From JBNJGB01 sp051747385 (lineage in GTDB: Bacteria; Myxococcota_A; UBA9042; PHBI01; JACKFB01): a DNA stretch of 64,000 nucleotides. The stretch is taken from NCBI GenBank assembly GCA_051747385.1, contig JBNJGB010000022.1, positions 1-64,000 of the forward strand, given 5' to 3'. Each line of letters starts with the position of its first letter. Positions within the stretch are counted from its first letter, which is position 1. The position numbers and the translations under genes are program-made. The notes under the pieces are model-generated. The model was not told the DNA's origin. It searched no databases and saw only the letters and a list, made by a program, of their open reading frames with translations. Positions 36,130 to 44,284 of the stretch are shown here, piece by piece.

Positions 36130-36969
36130 ATGGCCGCACCTCTGGCAATCATGACGAACGCAGGGTCGCTCTCGGCCCAGAACAACCTCCAGCAGACGTC
36201 GCAGATGATGCAGAAGAGCGTCTCGCGACTGTCCTCCGGGCTGCGTATCCAGTCCGCGGCGGACGACGCGGCCGGGATGGCCGTGAGCGAGAACATGCGC
36301 GCCCAGCTCAAGGGCTACGACCAGGCTTTGCGCAATGCGAACGACGGCATCTCGATTCTGCAGACGGCCGAGAGCGGGCAGCAGACCATCAGCGACATGC
36401 TGGTCCGGATGCGCGAGCTCGCGGTGCAGGCGTCCAACGACAGCATCTCGGACACCGAGCGCGGCTACCTGGACACCGAGTTCACCGACCTCGTGAACGA
36501 GATCGACCGCGTGTCGGACACGGTCGAGTACAACGGGATGACCCTGCTCGACGGGACCGCGGGCGACGCCGGGACGCTGACGTTCCAGGTGGGGACGCGG
36601 AACTCCACGAACGATCGGGTGACGACCAGCCTCGGCGCGGTGGACGCCACCACGCTCGGCGTGGACGCCTCGACCGTGGACACGGTCGCGAACGCCCAGA
36701 GCACCATCGACTCGCTGGACAGCGCGATGGAGACCCTGGCCACGCAGCGGGCGGGGCTCGGCGCCGCCATCAACCAGCTCGGCCAGTCGGCGACGCACCT
36801 GGGCCGCACCATCGAGAACTACGGCACGGCGATGGGCCAGATCCGCGACACGGACATGGCCGCCGAGAGCGCCTCCTTCGCGAAGGCGCAGGTGCTCCAG
36901 CAGGCCGGCGTCTCGATGCTGTCGCAGGCCAACGCGCTGCCGAACCTGGCCCTGCAGCTCCTGGGCTAG
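36130..36969 (+). CDS. fliC: Flagellin
   Basis: This 279-residue flagellin has the conserved D0/D1 termini: NAGSLSAQNNLQQTSQMMQ, SVSRLSSGLRIQSAADDAAG near the N-terminus and VSMLSQANALPNLALQLLG at the C-terminus. The central variable region is short. AAGGAGAGG lies just before the ATG. It is the filament subunit, exported by the flagellar type III system, and is followed by its cap and chaperone genes. No clear sigma-28 or sigma-54 promoter was found upstream. Confidence 0.97.
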   Translation: MAAPLAIMTNAGSLSAQNNLQQTSQMMQKSVSRLSSGLRIQSAADDAAGMAVSENMRAQLKGYDQALRNANDGISILQTAESGQQTISDMLVRMRELAVQASNDSISDTERGYLDTEFTDLVNEIDRVSDTVEYNGMTLLDGTAGDAGTLTFQVGTRNSTNDRVTTSLGAVDATTLGVDASTVDTVANAQSTIDSLDSAMETLATQRAGLGAAINQLGQSATHLGRTIENYGTAMGQIRDTDMAAESASFAKAQVLQQAGVSMLSQANALPNLALQLLG

Positions 36970-37059
36970 CGGATCTCGAGGTGACGGCCACCTGGGGAGG
37001 GCTCCCGCCGCGGGGCGGGGATCCTCCCGAGGCCGCCGCACCGACGAGGAGAAACCACG

Positions 37060-38394
37060 ATGCAGAACGTCTTCGGCCTCGTCTCCGGCTTTGACGCCGG
37101 CGCCATCATCGATGCGACGATGCAGGCGCGCCGGGCGCCCATCCAGAAGCTCCAGCAGCAGAAGAGCGGGATCGAGACGCAGATCTCGGATCTGGGCGAG
37201 CTCAAGTCCAAGCTGGGCGAGTTGAAGTCGGCGCTCGACGGGATGCAGAGCCTCGATGAGGTCCTGTCGCTCAGCGGCAGCTCCTCGAACGAGGACCTCG
37301 TGGGCGTGAACGCCACCGCGGACGCCTCCCCGTCGACCTACGACGTGTCCGTGAGCCAGCTCGCGCGGGCGGAGAAGGACCGTTCGGTGGCCTTCGCGTC
37401 GGCGCTCGGCGAGGTGAGCGAGGGCACGCTGAGCCTGTCCGTGGACGGCGCGGCGGCCGTCGACGTGGCCATCGCCGCCGGAGACACGCTCCAGGACGTG
37501 GCGGACAACATCAACGCGTCGGGCGCGGGCGTGAGCGCGACCGTCATCCACGACGGCAACGGCGGCTATCACCTCCAGCTCAGCAGCAAGGAGACCGGAT
37601 ACTCGACGGCGAACGCGAGCGACGCCATCCAGATCACCGAGTCCTACACGGGGACCGGCGGGCAGCAGCTCGGGCTGACGGAGGTCGTCACCGCGCAGAA
37701 CGCGGCCTTCTCGGTCGACGGGCTGGCGGTCGAGTCCGCGTCAAACTCCGTCTCCGACATCATCCCCGGCGTGAACCTCGACCTGTACGCCACGGGCGAC
37801 GTGACCATCGACGTCGCACAGGACAAGGCCGGGACCAAGGAGCGAATCCAGGGCTTCGTGGACGCATACAACGACGTGGCGGGCTTCCTGAAGGACGCCC
37901 TGCACGTCGACGAGAACACCGACCGGACCCGAAGCCTCGCCGGCGACTCGGTGGCCCGGGGGGCCCAGCGCGACCTCACGAGCATCGTGTCCGGTCAGCT
38001 CACGGGCCTGGCGGGGCCGTTCGGCTCCCTGTCGCAGATCGGCATCAAGACGGACGGCACGGGCAAGCTCGCCATCGACGGCGCCGAGCTGGACGCGGCC
38101 CTGGACCAGGACATGGAGGCCGTCGGCGAGATGTTCGTCGCGGCCGACGTCGGCCTGGCGGACCAGATCAGCGATACCGTCGACATCTACACGCGGACGG
38201 GCGACGGGCTGCTCGTCCAGCACGACGAGGCCCTGAACGGGCGAATCGACCACATCGACGACCGCATCGGCCGGATGGAGGGGCGCCTGGAGCAGCTCCA
38301 AGACCGGATGGTGCGGCAGTTCACCGCCATGGAGAACGCCATGGCCGAGTTCCAGGCGCAGGGGCAGTCCCTGACGGGCCTCCTGGGCGGCTAG
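37060..38394 (+). CDS. fliD: Flagellar hook-associated protein 2 (filament cap)
   Basis: This 444-residue protein starts FGLVSGFDAGAIIDATMQARRAPIQKLQQQKSGIETQISDLGELKSKLGELKSAL, the FliD N-terminal domain, and ends in a coiled coil (RIDHIDDRIGRMEGRLEQLQDRMVRQFTAMENAM) that packs in the cap. It has GAGGAG before the ATG. It forms the pentameric cap that folds flagellin at the filament tip. It lies in the fliC-fliD-fliS order common in many bacteria. Confidence 0.96.
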   Translation: MQNVFGLVSGFDAGAIIDATMQARRAPIQKLQQQKSGIETQISDLGELKSKLGELKSALDGMQSLDEVLSLSGSSSNEDLVGVNATADASPSTYDVSVSQLARAEKDRSVAFASALGEVSEGTLSLSVDGAAAVDVAIAAGDTLQDVADNINASGAGVSATVIHDGNGGYHLQLSSKETGYSTANASDAIQITESYTGTGGQQLGLTEVVTAQNAAFSVDGLAVESASNSVSDIIPGVNLDLYATGDVTIDVAQDKAGTKERIQGFVDAYNDVAGFLKDALHVDENTDRTRSLAGDSVARGAQRDLTSIVSGQLTGLAGPFGSLSQIGIKTDGTGKLAIDGAELDAALDQDMEAVGEMFVAADVGLADQISDTVDIYTRTGDGLLVQHDEALNGRIDHIDDRIGRMEGRLEQLQDRMVRQFTAMENAMAEFQAQGQSLTGLLGG

Positions 38395-38416
38395 CGCAGC
38401 GCAGAGGGGAGACGAG

Positions 38417-38818
38417 ATGTACGGACGCAATCGGTACAAGCAGGCGCGCTTCGAGACGGCCCAGCCGGGCGACCTCGTCGTGATGCTCTACGACGGGATC
38501 ATCCGCTTCGTCCGCGACGCCGCGCGGGCCATGGAGGAGGACGACATCCAGCTCACGGGCGGCGCCATCGAGCGGGCCCTGGACATCATCACGTATCTGC
38601 ACGCCGTGCTGGACGCGGACAAGGCCCCCGACGTGGCGAAGAGCCTCGAGCAGACCTACGGCGCCTGGTCGACGCTGCTCGTCAAGGCCCGCGCCGAGCG
38701 GGACGTGGAGTCGCTCCGGGCCATCGGCGAGCAGGTGGTCGACCTGCGCGAGGCCTGGGTCCAGGTGAACCAGCAGGCGAAGGGCGGCGGAGGCGGCGAG
38801 CCCCGGAGCGTGGCGTGA
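38417..38818 (+). CDS. fliS: Flagellin export chaperone
   Basis: This 133-residue protein has the FliS helical pattern: PGDLVVMLYDGIIRFVRDAARAMEE, GAIERALDIITYLHAVLDADKAPDVAKSLEQTYGAWSTLLVKA. It binds the C-terminus of flagellin in the cytoplasm and prevents premature polymerisation. GGGGAG lies upstream. Its stop overlaps the next gene as GTGA. Confidence 0.95.
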   Translation: MYGRNRYKQARFETAQPGDLVVMLYDGIIRFVRDAARAMEEDDIQLTGGAIERALDIITYLHAVLDADKAPDVAKSLEQTYGAWSTLLVKARAERDVESLRAIGEQVVDLREAWVQVNQQAKGGGGGEPRSVA

Positions 38819-39147
38819 CGGACGCAGGACACCCGGACCACGACTCCAGGACGACCCTGGACGAGGCGGTGGCGGCCCTGGAGGCCAACTACGACGACCT
38901 CGACGAGGCGCTGGATGCGCAGGACGCAGAGGCGGTGGACGCGGTCGTGTCCGCGCGCGGGGAGGCGGTGACGCGGCTGCGGGCCGCCTGCGGGGACGCG
39001 CCTCTGCCCGAGCCGATCCGGGAGCGCCTGGCCGCCAGGGAGGAGGCTGCGCAGGCGCGGATGAAGGACTTCGACGCGCGCGTGCGAGAGCGGCTGCACG
39101 ACGGGAGCCGCCGAGCCCACGCCACGCGACGCTACGCGAGGAACTGA
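38815..39147 (+). CDS. FliT-like flagellar chaperone (small helical protein)
   Basis: This 110-residue all-helical acidic protein (TLDEAVAALEANYDDLDEALDAQDAEAVDAVVSARGEAVTRLRAAC...) begins at a GTG overlapping the fliS stop. Position directly after fliS and helical composition fit FliT, which chaperones FliD. FliT sequences are poorly conserved, so the assignment rests on context. Confidence 0.65.
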   Translation: MTDAGHPDHDSRTTLDEAVAALEANYDDLDEALDAQDAEAVDAVVSARGEAVTRLRAACGDAPLPEPIRERLAAREEAAQARMKDFDARVRERLHDGSRRAHATRRYARN

Positions 39148-39187
39148 GGGCAGCGCCCCGCGGCAGGGGCGGCAAGGAGCAGGAGCC

Positions 39188-40213
39188 ATGTCGGACCACA
39201 GCGGAGCCTACGAGATGGGGCCGCGGACGCCTTCCAGCACGGCGCAGCGCGCCCGCCGGGCCGTGGGCGGGAGGCGACGGCCCCACGCGCGTCAGGGCGG
39301 ACGACGGGACGGAGTGGAGCCCCGGACATCGGGGAGCGCCGTCCTGCCGCCCATCGAGGCGGACTTGAGCGGGCAGCTTCGTGGCTTCGACGCCCTGCCT
39401 CACATGCCCCAGGTGCTCGCCCAGGTGCAGCAGTCCCTCCGCTCCGGACGCGCCGACGCGGGGCGCATCGCGAAGCTGGTCAGCGCCGACCCGGGCCTGA
39501 CGGCGCAGATCCTGCGGGTCGTCAACTCGGCCTACTACAGCCTCCGCCGGGAGATCGTCGACCTGCGCTACGCCGTCGCCTACCTGGGCTTCAACGAGAT
39601 CCACCGCATCGTGCTCACCGTGTCCGTCGTGCAGGGCCTGGGCGTGAAGGACCCGTCGGAGCTGAAGCGCTTCTGGCACCACTCCTTCTACACGGCCCTC
39701 ATCGCCAAGTGCCTCGCGGGCATCTACGAGCGGCACATCGAGCCCGGTGAGCTGTGGCCCGCCGCCCTGCTCCACGACGTGGGCGTCCTCGTGTACATGA
39801 GGCTCTATCCGCGACACTGGAACGCCCTGGCCGAGCACCGCGCCGAAGAGGCCTGCCTCCTCGTGGACGCGGAGCGGGACCTGCGCCTGCCCTCCCACAC
39901 GACGATGGGCGCGGCCCTGTGCGAGCGCTGGCAGCTCCCCGAGTCCATCCACGACGTCTGCCGGCATCACGAGCTCGACGATCCATCGAGCGAGCCGGGG
40001 ACGCCGCTGAACGTGGCCTTCCGGCGCATGGTGTCCGCGGCCTCGCTGCTGAGCCAGATGAGCACGGGCGACCTGCGTCCCGACGTGCGGGAGCGCGCCG
40101 GCCGCCACGCCCGCCGCCTGCTGGGGCTCGACCAGAGAGACTTCATGACCCTCATGGGGACCATCTACGAGCTTCGGCACGAGGCGGACGCGTTCACGGC
40201 GGAGCTGGCGTAG
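39188..40213 (+). CDS. HDOD-domain regulator
   Basis: This 341-residue protein has a basic unstructured N-terminus (~60 residues) and then an HDOD domain: LPHMPQVLAQVQQSLRSGRADAGRIAKLVSADPGLTAQILRVVNSAYYSLRREIVDLRYAVAYLGFNEIHRIVL, and later LLHDVGVLVYMRLYPRHW. HDOD proteins are often non-catalytic signalling adaptors in deltaproteobacteria linked to motility and second messengers. AAGGAGCAGGAGCC precedes the ATG. It ends the + strand block and meets motB convergently. Confidence 0.9.
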   Translation: MSDHSGAYEMGPRTPSSTAQRARRAVGGRRRPHARQGGRRDGVEPRTSGSAVLPPIEADLSGQLRGFDALPHMPQVLAQVQQSLRSGRADAGRIAKLVSADPGLTAQILRVVNSAYYSLRREIVDLRYAVAYLGFNEIHRIVLTVSVVQGLGVKDPSELKRFWHHSFYTALIAKCLAGIYERHIEPGELWPAALLHDVGVLVYMRLYPRHWNALAEHRAEEACLLVDAERDLRLPSHTTMGAALCERWQLPESIHDVCRHHELDDPSSEPGTPLNVAFRRMVSAASLLSQMSTGDLRPDVRERAGRHARRLLGLDQRDFMTLMGTIYELRHEADAFTAELA

Positions 40214-40228
40214 AGTAGAGGACCAAGC

Positions 40229-40260
40229 GGGGTCAAACCTACTCACTTCTCATTTTTCGA
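40229..40260 (-). repeat. REP-like element A (tail)
   Basis: On the minus strand the tail reads CGAAAAATGAGAAGTGAG then TAGGTTTGACCCC. It is preceded (40261-40290) by GTAGAGCCGGGCGTCC and an imperfect GC hairpin overlapping the motB stop. The same GTAG-hairpin-tail plan recurs near 55.0, 58.5 and 60.0 kb. Each copy lies after the 3' end of a same-strand gene. Confidence 0.75.
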
Positions 40261-40281
40261 GGCCCCCGAGGACGCCCGGCT

Positions 40282-41292
40282 CTACTCGGGCCGAGGGGGG
40301 CCCTGGGGCGCAGCGGGCTCGCCCTCCGGGGTCTCGGGTGGCGTACTCTGCCCGGGGGGCCGGGGCTGGTCCGGGGCCCCCTCGGGCTGCTGGGGCGGGC
40401 CCTGTGGCTGCATCCGGCCGTCCTCGGGGGCCTCGCCGGCACCCTGCGGCGGGCCGGGGGCGCCCTCGGGATCCTCGCCGGTGCCTTCCCCGGACTGCTC
40501 GGGTGATTCGCCCGACTCCTCCGGGTCTTGGGCCTCGGTAGCGAGGATGATGTCGACGCGCCGGTTCTTCGCGCGGGACTCGGCGTCCTCGTTCGGGACC
40601 AGGGGCCGCGTGTCCGCGTAGCCCTGGGCGACGAGGCGGTGGGGCTCGATCCAGTCCGGGGTGCCCTCGCCGGGCTCCAGGAGGACGTGGACGACCGAGG
40701 CGGCGCGAGAGGCGGAGAGGTCCCAGTTGGAACGGAAGCGCCGCGTCCGGATGGGCAGGTCGTCCGTGTGCCCCGCCACGACGATGCTGCCGCGGGTGTC
40801 CGCCAGGACGCCACGGATCTTCGCCAAGATGGGGACGAAGTCCCGGTCGAGGCGCGCGCTGCCGAGGGGGAAGACGCCCTGCTCGGGCAGACGGATGATC
40901 ACGCGATCGGGCCACGCCTCCACGTCGATGCGGTTCTCCTCGATCTCCGAGGCGAGGCGGCGGCGAACGAGGGCGGCGTCCGGGGCCAGCTTTTCGCCCT
41001 CGACCTTTTCGGCGGCGCCTTCGGGCGCCTCGGGCTTGGGCATCTCGACTCCCCGCAGGTCGGCCTGCTCGGCGGGCGGGCCCTCGGGGAGCGTCACCTC
41101 GAAGCTGTCCGCCTTCACGCCCAGGGCCTTCTTCATGGAGCCGGAGATGGCCTTGTACTTGACCACGTCCATCTCCGAGAAGGCGAGGAGGAGGACGAAG
41201 AAGCTCATGAGCAGCGTGGCCATGTCCGCGAAAGTCGCCATCCACGCGGGCGCGCTGGGCGACTCCTTCTTCTTCTTCTTCCTGCGGGCCAT
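40282..41292 (-). CDS. motB: Flagellar stator protein MotB
   Basis: This 336-residue protein begins MARRKKKKKESPSAPAWMATFADMATLLMSFFVLLLAFSEMD: a basic N-terminus, then the single membrane helix with the ion-binding Asp in FADMATLL. The OmpA-like peptidoglycan-binding domain follows (FPLGSARLDRDFVPILAKI, VAGHTDDLPI, NWDLSASRAASVVHVLL, AKNRRVDIILAT). The last ~65 residues form a Pro/Gln/Gly/Glu-rich tail, longer than usual. It starts three bases after motA. Confidence 0.95.
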   Translation of the reverse strand: MARRKKKKKESPSAPAWMATFADMATLLMSFFVLLLAFSEMDVVKYKAISGSMKKALGVKADSFEVTLPEGPPAEQADLRGVEMPKPEAPEGAAEKVEGEKLAPDAALVRRRLASEIEENRIDVEAWPDRVIIRLPEQGVFPLGSARLDRDFVPILAKIRGVLADTRGSIVVAGHTDDLPIRTRRFRSNWDLSASRAASVVHVLLEPGEGTPDWIEPHRLVAQGYADTRPLVPNEDAESRAKNRRVDIILATEAQDPEESGESPEQSGEGTGEDPEGAPGPPQGAGEAPEDGRMQPQGPPQQPEGAPDQPRPPGQSTPPETPEGEPAAPQGPPRPE

Positions 41293-41295
41293 GGG

Positions 41296-42060
41296 CTACT
41301 CGCCCTCTTCCTCGGCGCCCTGCTCCGAGCCGGGGAGGTAGGACATGAGAAGCTCCTCCATCACGCGCGGATTGCGGCCCTCCTGGATGGAGCCCACCGC
41401 CTCGATGATGAGGGACTTGTTGAGGGCCTCCTCCTCCGAGCGGAGGGCGAGCTTGTCGGCGATGGGCAGGGCGATGAGGTTCGCGAGGGCGGCGCCGTAC
41501 AGGGTCGTGAGCAGCGCCACCGCCATGGCCGGGCCGATGGACTTCGGGTCGTCCATGGTGGCCAGCATCTGCACCAGGCCGATCAACGTACCGATCATGC
41601 CCATCGCGGGGGACGCCTCGCCGACGGCCTTGAAGATGCTCTGGCCGCTCTCGTGCCGCTCGACGGTCTGCTCCATCTCCTCCGTGAGGACCTTGCGGAC
41701 GAACTCCGGCTCCAGCCCGTCGACGCAGAGCCGGAGCCCCTTGCCGAAGAAGTCGTTGTCGACCTCCTGGTTCTCCAGCGCCAGGAGGCCCTCGCGGCGC
41801 ACCACCCCGGCCAGCTCCACGGACTGCTTCACCAGGTCGAGGGGCTTCTCCGCCTTGTAGCGGAAGGCCTTCAGGGCCACCTTGAAGGCCCTGAAGCACT
41901 GTTTCAGCGGAAAGCGGATCAGCGTGGCGGCGATGGTCCCGCCGAACACGATGAGGATGGACGGCACGTTGACGAACAGCGTGCCGCTTCCGCCGGTGAG
42001 CACGGCGGCGATGAGCACACCGATGCCGCCGATGAGCCCGATGAGGGTTGCCAGGTCCAA
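41296..42060 (-). CDS. motA: Flagellar stator protein MotA (PomA-like)
   Basis: This 254-residue protein resembles PomA: MDLATLIGLIGGIGVLIAAVL, VPSILIVFGGTIAATLIRFP, GEASPAMGMIGTLIGLVQMLATMDDPKSIGPAMAVALLTTLYGAALANLIALPIADKL. It has four membrane segments and a cytoplasmic loop. The TTG at 42060 is supported by AGGAGG nine bases upstream. PomA-like sequence hints at sodium coupling, but this cannot be settled from sequence alone. It is separated from flgE by 124 bp, so a separate promoter is possible. Confidence 0.95.
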   Translation of the reverse strand: MDLATLIGLIGGIGVLIAAVLTGGSGTLFVNVPSILIVFGGTIAATLIRFPLKQCFRAFKVALKAFRYKAEKPLDLVKQSVELAGVVRREGLLALENQEVDNDFFGKGLRLCVDGLEPEFVRKVLTEEMEQTVERHESGQSIFKAVGEASPAMGMIGTLIGLVQMLATMDDPKSIGPAMAVALLTTLYGAALANLIALPIADKLALRSEEEALNKSLIIEAVGSIQEGRNPRVMEELLMSYLPGSEQGAEEEGE

Positions 42061-42184
42061 GCGCCAGGCCTCCTGGGAGCAGTCCTCCGACGCCGCGCGG
42101 GGACTGTCCCCCCGTCGCGGCGCGTATCCTAAGGTCGCCCCCGCGGCTTGGCAAAGAACCGCCGTCGGCGCCGGCCCCCGCTAC

Positions 42185-43462
42185 CTACCGTCCGAGGTTC
42201 ACCAGCTCCGCGAGCATGGCGTTCGCCGTGCTGATGGTCCGGCTCGAGGCCTGGAAGCCGCGCTGGTGGATGATCATCTGGTTGAACTCGTTGGTGAGGT
42301 CCACGTTCGACTGCTCCAGCGAGCCCTCGAAGATCTGCCCGCGGCCGCCCGCGTTGGGCACGCCGATCGTGGGATCGCCCGAGCCGGGGGCCCTCGCGTA
42401 CAGGTTCTCCCCGATGTCGGAGAGCTTGTCGGGCGCCTGGAACTGCGCCAGGGCCAGTCGACCCAGGACGCGCACGTCGCCGTTGGAGAAGGACCCGCGG
42501 ATGGTGCCGTCCTCCTCCACGTCCAGGAACGCCAGTTCGCCCGACGCGCGGCCGTCCGAGTCCACGAACAGCACGGTGCTGGCGTCGCTCGTGCCGCTCT
42601 TCGCCACGCTCGTGGAGCCGGTGAAGTCCAGGGTGACGGTCTGCTCCGCCGCCCCGGCGAACTCCGCCGTGACGTCGGCGGTCTGGCCGCTCACCAGGTT
42701 GCCGTTCTCGTCGAACTCGACGGTGCCGCTACCCAGCTCCGTCGGGCCGGCGGTGCCACCCTCCAGCTCGGAGCCCTCGGTGACGGCGTGCCACGACCAG
42801 CTCCCGTCGGCCTCGTGAACGTAGTAGACGTCGACCTGGTGGGCGTTGCCCACGGAGTCGAAGACCTCCACGGAGTTCGAGAAGGCGGCTGTCTCCTCCG
42901 GCGCGGTGGGGTCGAACGTGGCGCCGGCGGGGACGGTCTCCTCGTTCGGGTCCAGGTTCACCTGGAGGATGGCCTCGGTGCTCGCCTCGGGGGGGCTCGT
43001 CTGCAGACCCACCTTCAGGTCTCCGAGGGAGGTGGACAGGACCCCCTCCTGGTTCGCCGGAAAGCCCTGCACGCGCATGCCGTCCGCGTTGACCAGGAAG
43101 CCGTCCTGGTCGATGCGGAACTGGCCGTTGCGGGTGTAGAACTGGCCCTCGCCGCCGGCCGCCTGACCCTCGACGATGAACATACCGTTGCCGCCGACGG
43201 CCAGGTCGGTCGTCACGCCCGTCTGGGACATCGCGCCCTGGGTGTGGAGCCGCTGGACGGCCTGCACGGCCGAACCCTGCCCCAACTCGGAGATCCCCGC
43301 CGTCCCGATGATGGTCTGGTTGAGGATGTCCGCGAACACGGCGCGGCGCGACTTGTAGCCCACGGTGTTCATGTTGGCGATGTTGTCGCCCACCACCTGG
43401 AAGCCGGTCTCGTTGACCCGCAGGCCGGACCGGCCGATGTACAGGGATGAGAAGATGCTCAT
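42185..43462 (-). CDS. flgE: Flagellar hook protein
   Basis: This 425-residue protein starts MSIFSSLYIGRSGLRVNETGFQVVGDNIANMNTVGYKSRRAVFADIL and ends SNVDLTNEFNQMIIHQRGFQASSRTISTANAMLAELVNL, the rod-hook family termini. The length and the middle D1/D2 region (PEETAAFSNSVEVFDSVGNAHQVDVYY) fit FlgE rather than FlgG. It follows flgD after 15 bp. It is exported and assembled into the hook using FlgD. Confidence 0.96.
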   Translation of the reverse strand: MSIFSSLYIGRSGLRVNETGFQVVGDNIANMNTVGYKSRRAVFADILNQTIIGTAGISELGQGSAVQAVQRLHTQGAMSQTGVTTDLAVGGNGMFIVEGQAAGGEGQFYTRNGQFRIDQDGFLVNADGMRVQGFPANQEGVLSTSLGDLKVGLQTSPPEASTEAILQVNLDPNEETVPAGATFDPTAPEETAAFSNSVEVFDSVGNAHQVDVYYVHEADGSWSWHAVTEGSELEGGTAGPTELGSGTVEFDENGNLVSGQTADVTAEFAGAAEQTVTLDFTGSTSVAKSGTSDASTVLFVDSDGRASGELAFLDVEEDGTIRGSFSNGDVRVLGRLALAQFQAPDKLSDIGENLYARAPGSGDPTIGVPNAGGRGQIFEGSLEQSNVDLTNEFNQMIIHQRGFQASSRTISTANAMLAELVNLGR

Positions 43463-43477
43463 GGCGTCCCTCCGCGA

Positions 43478-44230
43478 TCAGGAGTTGTCGGTTCCTTTGG
43501 AATCGGACGCCTCGCCGCGTCCGCGCTCGCTCGCTCCCCGGCCACTCCCGCCGGAGTCGGGGTCGGGGTCCACGACCTGCTTGATCTGGCTCAGGGTCAG
43601 GGTCTGTCCGCCCTCGACCACCAGCTCCGGATAGCCGTTCTCGAAGACCACGCCGGTGACGACGCCGTTCGAGCCGCTCGTGGCCTCGACGTCCTCGCCC
43701 TCGGGGCTCTCCCCCTTCACCTCGAAGCTGTACTGCCCCGCCGGGAGCGGGTTGCCGTCGTCGTCGACGCCGTCGAAGAGGACCCGGTTGTTGCCCTTCG
43801 ACATGCCACCCAGCTCCAGCGTGCGCACGACCGCGCCGTCCGCGGAGCGGATCTCCACGGTGGTCGCCTTCGTGTCGCCCTCGAGCCGGAAGGAGAGATC
43901 CGCCTCCTCGCCGGCCTGGCCCAGGGTCACCACGTCGCCGTCGTAGCTCACCTCCTTGCCCACGAACGAGACCATCTGGGCGCTGGTGGCCGCCGTCTGG
44001 CTCATGGCCAGCACGTCGATGCCCTCGTTGACGTTCGTGAGCTGCTCCAGGCTGGTGAACTGCGCGAGCTGGCTGACGAACTCCGTCGGATCGCTCGGCG
44101 ACAGCGGATCCTGGTTGCCGAGCTGCGTCACCAGCAGCTCCAGGAACGCCGTCTTTCCGAGGGCCTCGTCCTTCTCGGCCTGCTGGTTCCCGAAGCCGCC
44201 CATGGCCTCGTTGATTCCATCGAGCTTCAT
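43478..44230 (-). CDS. flgD: Hook-capping protein
   Basis: This 250-residue protein contains the FlgD N-terminal signature KTAFLELLVTQLGNQDPLSPSDPTEFVSQLAQFTSLEQLTNVNEGI and a C-terminal Ig-like/Tudor region (GGMSKGNNRVLFDGVDDDGNPLPAGQYSFEVKGE). It ends in a Gly/Ser/Glu-rich tail. It scaffolds FlgE polymerisation and is discarded after hook assembly. It lies between fliK and flgE as in many proteobacteria. Confidence 0.95.
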   Translation of the reverse strand: MKLDGINEAMGGFGNQQAEKDEALGKTAFLELLVTQLGNQDPLSPSDPTEFVSQLAQFTSLEQLTNVNEGIDVLAMSQTAATSAQMVSFVGKEVSYDGDVVTLGQAGEEADLSFRLEGDTKATTVEIRSADGAVVRTLELGGMSKGNNRVLFDGVDDDGNPLPAGQYSFEVKGESPEGEDVEATSGSNGVVTGVVFENGYPELVVEGGQTLTLSQIKQVVDPDPDSGGSGRGASERGRGEASDSKGTDNS

Positions 44231-44248
44231 CTCTTCCCCCTTCCCTCG

Positions 44249-44281
44249 TGGACGTGGACGTGGTCGTGGTCGTGGTCGAGT
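44249..44281. repeat. Hexanucleotide microsatellite between fliK and flgD
   Basis: On the + strand (GTGGAC)2 is followed by (GTGGTC)3. It lies in the 54-bp gap between fliK and flgD, just upstream of the flgD ribosome-binding site (GGGGGAAGAG on the minus strand). Length changes would alter spacing in the polycistronic mRNA. Confidence 0.7.
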
Positions 44282-44284
44282 CTC

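Noticed and set aside
42140..42180. TGGCAAAGAACCGCC considered as a sigma-54 promoter
   Set aside because: The spacing between GG and GC is one base short, and it would point away from any + strand gene start.
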